Part shown: positions 15,175 to 20,753 of the stretch, piece after piece
Layout: every line of letters begins with the position of its first letter
How positions within the stretch are numbered: the stretch's first letter is position 1
DNA from: GCA-2733415 sp049609325
Lineage (GTDB): Bacteria; Bacteroidota; Bacteroidia; Flavobacteriales; Flavobacteriaceae
DNA length: 23,148 bases
NCBI GenBank assembly: GCA_049609325.1
Contig: JBMYYK010000032.1
Span: forward strand, 1-23,148
Reading direction: 5' to 3'
Notes under the pieces: model-generated
Seen by the model: the letters and a program-made list of their open reading frames with translations, nothing else
What the model was told of the DNA's origin: nothing
Database searches by the model: none
Program-made: the position numbers and the translations under genes

Positions 15175-15762
15175 ATGTTTACAGGTATTATAGAAACACT
15201 CGGAAAAGTCATCAATATTGAAAAAGAAGAGACAAACATTCACTTCACTGTAAAAAGTAAATTTACTCACGAACTGAAAATCGATCAGAGTGTAGCTCAT
15301 AATGGTGTTTGCCTAACAGTGGTTGCTATAAAAGACGATGAATACGTTGTTACTGCAATTCAAGAAACATTAGACAAAACCAACCTTAAACAATTGAACG
15401 AAGGCTCAATAGTTAATCTAGAGCGCGGTATGAAACTTGGCGACCGCTTAGACGGACATATTGTACAAGGGCATGTTGACCAAGTGGGGAAATGTATTGC
15501 AATACACGAAGAGAACGGCAGCTGGATCTTTACATTTCAGTATGATGATAGTCTTGGAAATGTCACTATAGAAAAAGGATCTATAACCGTAAACGGAACA
15601 AGCTTAACTGTTGTGAATTCAAAAAATAACGAATTCAGCGTAGCAATTATACCTTACACTTTTGAAAATACAATTTTCAAAAACATAACAATTAATGATG
15701 TTGTAAATTTAGAATTTGATGTAATTGGGAAATACGTAGCTAGACTACACAACAGAAACTAA
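15175..15762 (+). CDS. ribE: Riboflavin synthase, alpha subunit
   Basis: This enzyme dismutates two molecules of 6,7-dimethyl-8-ribityllumazine to riboflavin. The 195 residues comprise two tandem lumazine-binding beta-barrels. The first begins MFTGIIETLGKV and includes VAHNGVCLTVV. The second begins LDGHIVQGHVDQVGK and includes SITVNGTSLTVV. The repeated NG(V/T)xLTVV element shows the internal duplication. Other rib genes are absent. The predicted leader is only about 25 nt, which leaves no room for an FMN riboswitch. The stop interleaves with that of the convergent small gene. Confidence 0.95.
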   Translation: MFTGIIETLGKVINIEKEETNIHFTVKSKFTHELKIDQSVAHNGVCLTVVAIKDDEYVVTAIQETLDKTNLKQLNEGSIVNLERGMKLGDRLDGHIVQGHVDQVGKCIAIHEENGSWIFTFQYDDSLGNVTIEKGSITVNGTSLTVVNSKNNEFSVAIIPYTFENTIFKNITINDVVNLEFDVIGKYVARLHNRN

Positions 15763-15941
15763 TTATTCTTTTTCAAAGATTTTTTAATCCCATAAAACAA
15801 CCCTGCTAATACTAAAGCTATTACACCTCCGTCAACCGGCACATCACCTGGTGGTGGTTGCTGAGGAGCTGGGGGCACCTGAGAAAAAACCAATGGGCAT
15901 ACTAGTAACAATAATATTAATAATAATGTACGAGATTTCAT
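15759..15941 (-). CDS. Small secreted/anchored protein with PVDGG C-terminal helix (PID-CTERM-like)
   Basis: A 60-residue protein of unknown function. Residues 1-20 are a clear signal peptide ending VFS. A proline-rich stretch (22-36) follows, then PVDGG at 35-39, a single membrane helix (about 39-52) and a lysine-rich tail. This layout, with PxDGG before a GxxYGxKK helix, resembles the PID-CTERM putative sorting signal I recall from Bacteroidetes. The mature exposed part would be only about 18 residues. Two further in-frame ATGs exist upstream (15959 and 16007). I prefer 15941 because the promoter at 15966-15996 predicts transcription starting near 15960. Confidence 0.7.
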   Translation of the reverse strand: MKSRTLLLILLLLVCPLVFSQVPPAPQQPPPGDVPVDGGVIALVLAGLFYGIKKSLKKNN

Positions 15942-15965
15942 ATTGTTTCTATTTTTCATAGGCTG

Positions 15966-15996
15966 TAAAAGTATAAAAAAAAATGTTTTGACCAAA
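15966..15996 (-). promoter_or_regulatory. Promoter of the small PVDGG protein gene
   Basis: On the minus strand TTTG (15993-15996) is followed after 19 nt by TACTTTTA (15966-15973), one mismatch from TAnnTTTG. It gives a short leader of about 18 nt to the ATG at 15941 and rules out the ATG at 16007. Confidence 0.5.
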
Positions 15997-16038
15997 AAAA
16001 TAGCCAACTATATGATAACATTAATGATTTCTAACTCA

Positions 16039-17199
16039 TTATCCTCTAAATAAAAAGAAGTCTCTCTTCATTTCTTCAATAGCATCTACACTTTCATCAG
16101 TAATGTAATTTATAGCTTTTTCAGTAAAAACATGGCCTTTTTCTGTTAAAAAAACTATTTCTTTATCAATACAAATCATATTATTTTTCAGTGCTAATTC
16201 TAAAACTTGTTTTGCTTGAGATTTTTTCCAATTGATATGTTCTCTTAAATGCTTGATATGTCTTTCATTTTCATCATTATGATTTTTAAGATGCAATAGG
16301 AACGTTAACAACAGCACCTCAATTTTCTGACGCTGCTGTTTATACATCACTGAACATATTCCTGTAGATGGCGCAAAAAGGAAAACCAATAAAAACTTCA
16401 AGCCTAACACACTTGCAATTGACCCAGCTATTGATGCATCTAAAAAATTTGCAATCCAATATCCAGAAATTGCCGCGAATACTCCAAATATAATTGCATA
16501 CATGAGCATGGTTTTCAAATCCTTAGTTAATAGGTACGCGGTTGCAGCAGGAGCTATGGTTAATGCTACCACCAATATGGCGCCTACAGCATCAAAAGCT
16601 CCAACCGTAGTTACTGAAGCCACCGTCATTAAACCATAATGCAATAAAGCTGGTGAAAACCCTAATGCAGAAGCCAATCCAGCATCAAATGTGCTAATTT
16701 TCAACTCTTTAAAAAAGGCTATTAATAAGATTAATGTTAATACTAATATACTTCCAATTACCCATAATGATTTAGGGCCTATGTCTAGCCCATTAATGAC
16801 TATTCTATCAAATGGAGCAAACGCCAATTCACCTAATAAAACCGCATCAATATCTAAATGTACGTCATTTGCATATTGAGCTATGAGTATTACTCCTGCG
16901 CTAAAAAGTGCCGGAAACACGAGCCCGATTGCTGTATCTTCTTTAACCAAGCCTGTTTTTTGAATAAACTCCACTAAAAACACTGTAAACACTCCTGTAA
17001 TTGCTGCTAGAAGTATTAAAATTGGTGAAGATAAATCTTGTGTTATAAAAAATCCGATTACGATACCTGGTAATATCGCATGGCTAATGGCATCACTTAT
17101 AAGTGACATTTTTCTGAGCACTAAAAACACGCCAGGTATAGCACAAGCAACCGCTACAAGACTGGCTATAATTTGAATTTCTATTTGTGCATTAATCAT
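16039..17199 (-). CDS. Metal ABC transporter permease (TroD/MntB type) with C-terminal winged-helix extension
   Basis: An inner-membrane permease of the manganese/zinc/iron ABC-3 family, 386 residues. Residues 1-280 form the usual multi-helix core, with VLRKMSLISDAISHAILPG near the N-terminus and the ALTIAPAATAYLL helix near 212-224. Typical members end near residue 280. Here 282-386 adds a cytoplasmic domain with a helical region rich in H, N and K, a helix-turn-helix-like segment, and IVFLTEKGHVFTEKAI at about 348-362, which reads as the wing and following helix of a DtxR-like winged-helix domain. It overlaps the preceding permease by 8 bp. It is the last gene of the operon. Confidence 0.88.
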   Translation of the reverse strand: MINAQIEIQIIASLVAVACAIPGVFLVLRKMSLISDAISHAILPGIVIGFFITQDLSSPILILLAAITGVFTVFLVEFIQKTGLVKEDTAIGLVFPALFSAGVILIAQYANDVHLDIDAVLLGELAFAPFDRIVINGLDIGPKSLWVIGSILVLTLILLIAFFKELKISTFDAGLASALGFSPALLHYGLMTVASVTTVGAFDAVGAILVVALTIAPAATAYLLTKDLKTMLMYAIIFGVFAAISGYWIANFLDASIAGSIASVLGLKFLLVFLFAPSTGICSVMYKQQRQKIEVLLLTFLLHLKNHNDENERHIKHLREHINWKKSQAKQVLELALKNNMICIDKEIVFLTEKGHVFTEKAINYITDESVDAIEEMKRDFFLFRG

Positions 17200-18319
17200 T
17201 TGTATCTTGTTGCTGGTTATACAAATTTTTTGCTTTATAAAAGCCTTCCTTGGTTAAAGACCAATTTAACCCACTCAAAACAATTAGGCCCTCGTCCTCT
17301 AATTTATGTAGAGATTTTTTAGTGTATCCTTGAAAATTATTTAAAATTTTAATTGTGTGAGGGTGACTTAAATCATCATGAGTTTTAGCAATGTCATACA
17401 TGAATGACAAAGTTTTTTGCAATTTCAAATCGTTTCTGTTTTTCCTCAATCTAATTTCTTTAAACAGCAATCCTCTACTTGGTGAAAACACAAATGAAAA
17501 AATCACAATAACAGAGGCTACTAAAACAATTACCGGTCCTGTAGAAAGGTTGGTATAACTTGCACTAACACCAGTTCCTATTACTCCTGAAAAAGCGCCA
17601 AACACACCAGAAAGCACCACCATTACTGACAAACTATTTGTCCATTGTCTTGCGGCAGCGGCTGGAGCCAATAACATTGCGCTCATCAAAACCACACCCA
17701 CTGTTTGCAATCCTAAAATGATTGCCACGACTATAAAAGCAGTTATTAAACCGTCTAGTAGTTTTGTATTATACCCTAAGGTTTTAGTATAATCAGCATC
17801 AAACAACAGTAATTTTAACTCCTTCCAAAATAGTAATAAAACCAAAGTACACACTCCGGTAACAATACTCATAAACCACACATCTTTCTCTAGTAATGTT
17901 GCTGCTTGACCAAACAAATACTTATCCAATCCTGCTTGATTCGCATTGGGTTGTTTTTGAATATACGTTAGCAATAACATTCCTACGCCAAAAAACAACG
18001 ATAGGATTAACCCCAATGCCGTATCTGATTTTAAATGTGTTTTTGTGATGATTAACTTAATCCAAAACGCCCCTAACAACCCACTAACTAAAGCCCCTAA
18101 TAGCAGCATGTGGTTGTCCTTTACACCAGAAATTAAAAATGCAATTGCAATACCTGGTAATGCTGCATGAGAAATGGCATCACCTAAAAGACTTTGCTTT
18201 CTTAATACTGCAAAACTTCCTAACATTCCGCAAATAGCCCCAAGTATTGCTGTACCTATAGTAATGGTTCTCAGCGTATAATCAGAAAATACTTGTTCTA
18301 TGTATGTTGTTAAATCGAT
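17192..18319 (-). CDS. Metal ABC transporter permease (TroC/MntB type) with C-terminal winged-helix extension and non-canonical start
   Basis: First permease of the metal ABC importer. The first in-frame ATG is at 18226, but it falls in the middle of the first membrane helix. The open frame continues upstream for 35 codons to a TAA, encoding YTLRTITIGTAILGAICG, a convincing helix that aligns with the start of the second permease. No ATG, GTG or TTG occurs in that stretch. Candidates are ATC at 18319 (375 residues, used here), ATA at 18301 and CTG at 18274. From the ATG, residues 1-250 finish the permease core (VLRKQSLLGDAISHAALPG, MLLAPAAAARQW). Residues about 255-344 form an extra cytoplasmic domain with a helix-turn-helix region and WSLTKEGFYKAKNL as wing. 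It lies 17 bp after the ATPase stop. Confidence 0.8.
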   Translation of the reverse strand: MDLTTYIEQVFSDYTLRTITIGTAILGAICGMLGSFAVLRKQSLLGDAISHAALPGIAIAFLISGVKDNHMLLLGALVSGLLGAFWIKLIITKTHLKSDTALGLILSLFFGVGMLLLTYIQKQPNANQAGLDKYLFGQAATLLEKDVWFMSIVTGVCTLVLLLFWKELKLLLFDADYTKTLGYNTKLLDGLITAFIVVAIILGLQTVGVVLMSAMLLAPAAAARQWTNSLSVMVVLSGVFGAFSGVIGTGVSASYTNLSTGPVIVLVASVIVIFSFVFSPSRGLLFKEIRLRKNRNDLKLQKTLSFMYDIAKTHDDLSHPHTIKILNNFQGYTKKSLHKLEDEGLIVLSGLNWSLTKEGFYKAKNLYNQQQDTND

Positions 18320-18336
18320 GGCTGTTTTGGTTTATA

Positions 18337-19077
18337 TTACTCTTGAACACTTACTTGATAATTTATTCCGTAGGTTTTTATAAGATTATCATTATTAAAA
18401 ATCTCTTTTACTGGTCCGGTAGCAATTTTCTTAACATTTAAAAAAGTTACCCAATCAAAATATTCAGGAACAGTTTGCAAATCGTGATGAACTACAATTA
18501 CCGTTTTTCCTGATTTACGTAACAATTTTAAAATGTTAATTATTGCCTTTTCAGTTGTAGCATCCACCCCTTGAAACGGTTCATCCATAAAATAGATTTC
18601 TGCGTTTTGAACTAGGGCTCTAGCTAAAAATATTCGTTGTTGCTGTCCACCAGATAACTGACTTATCTGTCTATGTTTATACGGCAACATCCCTACTTGC
18701 TCTAAGGCTTCAAGAGCTGCTTTTTTTTCAGATTTTCCTGGACGTTTAATCCACCCCAAACTTCCATAAGTTCCCATCAACACAACATCTAGAGCTGTAG
18801 TTGGAAAATCCCAATCTACACTTCCTTTCTGCGGGACATAAGCCACCAACTGACGTTGTTTTTTATAGGGTTTTCCGAAGATAGTTACACTTCCGGCAAT
18901 GGGTTTTACAATACCTAAAATAGATTTTATCAGAGTACTTTTTCCTGCGCCATTTGGCCCTACAACAGCCATCAAAACGCCTTTAGGAATAGTTAAATCT
19001 ATATCCCACAATACTGGCTTATAGTTATAAGCTACCGTTAAATCATCTATAGTTATTGCGTTATTTGGTGTTGTCAT
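18337..19077 (-). CDS. Metal ABC transporter ATP-binding protein (TroB/MntA type)
   Basis: The cytoplasmic ATPase that powers metal import, 246 residues. Walker A GPNGAGKST is at 40-48, the Q-loop in VPQKGSVDWDFP, the signature LSGGQ at 141-145, Walker B FMDEPF at 163-168 and the switch histidine in VHHDL near 197. The SVDWDFP segment after the Q-loop is typical of manganese/zinc/iron importers. It overlaps the binding-protein gene by 4 bp (ATGA). Its stop precedes the permease frame by 17 bp, so the following gene, with its odd start, may depend on translational coupling. Confidence 0.95.
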   Translation of the reverse strand: MTTPNNAITIDDLTVAYNYKPVLWDIDLTIPKGVLMAVVGPNGAGKSTLIKSILGIVKPIAGSVTIFGKPYKKQRQLVAYVPQKGSVDWDFPTTALDVVLMGTYGSLGWIKRPGKSEKKAALEALEQVGMLPYKHRQISQLSGGQQQRIFLARALVQNAEIYFMDEPFQGVDATTEKAIINILKLLRKSGKTVIVVHHDLQTVPEYFDWVTFLNVKKIATGPVKEIFNNDNLIKTYGINYQVSVQE

Positions 19078-19991
19078 TTTAAAGCGTTTACTATAGTTTT
19101 CATATTGTATTTATACATTCCAATATAAGATCCTTCATCAGTATCAGGATTTCCAAGCGCATCAGAAAATAATGTACCACCTATAGCTACATTATATTGT
19201 TTCGCTTCTACTGCAGCTTGTAAAGCTTCAACAGTTCTTACAGGTACAGAACTTTCTATGAAAATAGCTTTTATGTGATGTTCTATAATAAAGGTAGATA
19301 AACGTTGTACATCTTGCACCCCAGCTTCAGTTGCTGTTGACAAACCTTGTAAACTCACTACGTTAAACTCATAAGATGTTCCTAAATAAGCAAAGGCATC
19401 GTGAGCGGTTACTAAGATTCGTTGTTCAACCGGTAATATTTTTAATTCGTTGCTGTTTTGCTGCTCTAATTGCTCTAATTGTTTAATATAGGCTTTAGCG
19501 TTTTTAGTATAAAGAGATGCATTTTTAGCGTCTAACTCTGATAACTTATTGGATACATACAGTGCGGTTTTTTTCCACAACGGAATTGAGAACCAAAAAT
19601 GCGGATCATAACTTGAGGCGAAATCTTTTGATGAAATTAATTCTTCTCTTAACACTGCATCAGATACAGCAATAGTTGGCTTACCTTGGTGACGCATTTT
19701 TTCAAACACATCTTCCAATTTACCTTCTAAATGTAATCCGTTATAAAAAATAGCATCAGCATTATAAAATTTAGTCACGTCGCCTTCACTGGCTTTATAC
19801 AAATGCGGATCAACACCAGCGCCCATCAAACCTTGTAAATCAATTGCATCACCTGCAATTTCTTTTAACAAATCAGTAACCTGAGATGTTGTAGCTACAA
19901 CTTGTAATTTTTTATTGGCAGTAGTTGTCTTTTCTTCTTTTTTACAAGAAAAACATAATAGCAATGCTAATACAATTATATAATGTTTCAT
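19074..19991 (-). CDS. Metal ABC transporter substrate-binding lipoprotein (TroA-like)
   Basis: This cluster A-1 periplasmic binding protein captures the metal ion and delivers it to the permease. Its 305 residues begin with a lipoprotein signal whose lipidated cysteine is C16 (CFSCKKEE). Putative metal ligands are H63 (VDPHLYK), H131 (YDPHFW), H197 (TAHDAF) and D277 (LFSDALG). Order and spacing closely follow the His-His-His-Asp set of Treponema TroA, which binds zinc or manganese, rather than the His-His-Glu-Asp set of PsaA/MntC. The FIESSVP and EGSYIGMYKYN segments are also TroA-like. The long His-rich loop of zinc-specific ZnuA is missing, which favours manganese or mixed use. ATGA overlaps on both sides place it in the operon. 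Confidence 0.93.
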   Translation of the reverse strand: MKHYIIVLALLLCFSCKKEEKTTTANKKLQVVATTSQVTDLLKEIAGDAIDLQGLMGAGVDPHLYKASEGDVTKFYNADAIFYNGLHLEGKLEDVFEKMRHQGKPTIAVSDAVLREELISSKDFASSYDPHFWFSIPLWKKTALYVSNKLSELDAKNASLYTKNAKAYIKQLEQLEQQNSNELKILPVEQRILVTAHDAFAYLGTSYEFNVVSLQGLSTATEAGVQDVQRLSTFIIEHHIKAIFIESSVPVRTVEALQAAVEAKQYNVAIGGTLFSDALGNPDTDEGSYIGMYKYNMKTIVNALK

Positions 19992-20647
19992 GCTTTTTGT
20001 TTTACGTATATATTAGTTGATATTTGCTGAGAAATCACAAATACATTATCGTCTATCTGCACAGACATTGAATTGTCAAACGCTTCTTTTTCTAATACTT
20101 TAATTTCTTTGCCTAAGGCAATACCCTGCTTATCTAAGTACCTTAAAAAATCTGAAGACGTGTCTTTTACTCCAACACAAACGGCAACATTATTGACGTT
20201 TATTACTGACAATAATTCTTTTTCTAAAAAATTAATTCTTCCATCTTTATCTGGTATTGGATCACCATGCGGATCATGGGTTGGGTGACCTAAAAATGCA
20301 TCCAATTCGTTAATCAATTTCTCAGAATGTATGTGTTCTAATTGTTCAGCTACTTCATGCACCTCATCCCAGTTAAAATTAAACTTTTCTACCAGCAACA
20401 CTTCCCACAACCTATGCTTTCTAATCACATTTGCTGCTATTTTTTCACCAGATGTTGTTAAGGTTACTCCTTGGTATTTTTTATAAAACACCAATTCTTT
20501 TTCTGCTAACTTCTTAATCATATCTGTTACAGAAGAGGCCTTAGTTTCCAATTGCTGCGCAATAGCGTTTGTGCTTATTCCTTTTTCAGACTTGACACTT
20601 AAATGAAAAATTGCTTTTAAATAATTTTCTTCTGATTTAGACAACAT
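19988..20647 (-). CDS. DtxR/MntR-family metal-dependent transcriptional repressor
   Basis: A metal-sensing repressor, 219 residues, first gene of the importer operon. Domains in order are an N-terminal winged helix (1-72, with LTTSGEKIA as wing), a dimerisation and metal domain (about 73-140, with HPTHDPHGDPIP) and a C-terminal SH3/FeoA-like domain (about 150-219). In VHEVAEQLEH the residue matching Fe-sensor DtxR Cys102 is E101, with E104, H105 and H78 also present. This fits the MntR rather than the DtxR pattern. N8 replaces the usual Asp or Met, so the site is not textbook. An in-frame TTG at 20665 is excluded because it lies in the -7 box. Its stop overlaps the binding-protein start by 4 bp. 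Confidence 0.92.
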   Translation of the reverse strand: MLSKSEENYLKAIFHLSVKSEKGISTNAIAQQLETKASSVTDMIKKLAEKELVFYKKYQGVTLTTSGEKIAANVIRKHRLWEVLLVEKFNFNWDEVHEVAEQLEHIHSEKLINELDAFLGHPTHDPHGDPIPDKDGRINFLEKELLSVINVNNVAVCVGVKDTSSDFLRYLDKQGIALGKEIKVLEKEAFDNSMSVQIDDNVFVISQQISTNIYVKQKA

Positions 20648-20662
20648 CACTCTAGTTTTTAG

Positions 20663-20670
20663 CAAAGATA
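20663..20670 (-). promoter_or_regulatory. -7 box of the metal importer operon
   Basis: On the minus strand TATCTTTG matches TAnnTTTG exactly, 15 nt before the regulator ATG at 20647. It decides the start of the repressor gene. The operator palindrome begins 28 bp further upstream. Confidence 0.6.
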
Positions 20671-20697
20671 CAATTAATATTTAGATAGATTTTAATT

Positions 20698-20721
20698 TAT
20701 TTTTAGGTTAATCTAAAAATA
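20698..20721. promoter_or_regulatory. Putative DtxR/MntR-type operator palindrome
   Basis: A 24-bp inverted repeat, TATTTTTAGGTT joined directly to AATCTAAAAATA, symmetric except for one base pair (20707 against 20712). Its core TTAGGTTAATCTAA closely resembles the DtxR-family operator core TTAGGTTAgcCTAA. It sits centrally in the 106-bp region between the repressor and TonB-receptor genes, over the -33 region of the receptor promoter. Extra TTAGAT half-sites lie at 20681-20686 and 20725-20730. The natural reading is co-repression of both transcripts by the neighbouring metal repressor. Confidence 0.75.
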
Positions 20722-20725
20722 TACT

Positions 20726-20733
20726 TAGATTTG
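20726..20733 (+). promoter_or_regulatory. -7 box of the TonB-dependent receptor gene
   Basis: TAGATTTG matches TAnnTTTG exactly and ends 20 nt before the ATG at 20754. It contains part of a TTAGAT operator-like half-site and lies 4 bp from the 24-bp palindrome, so a bound repressor would block it. Confidence 0.6.
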
Positions 20734-20753
20734 CAAAAAAATATCGGAACTTC

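Noticed and set aside
15942..16007. ATG at 16007 for the small PVDGG protein
   Set aside because: It lies upstream of the predicted promoter and would put a second hydrophobic stretch before the signal peptide.
20648..20665. TTG start for the DtxR-family gene at 20665
   Set aside because: This TTG is part of the TATCTTTG -7 box, and the conserved N-terminus begins at the ATG at 20647.
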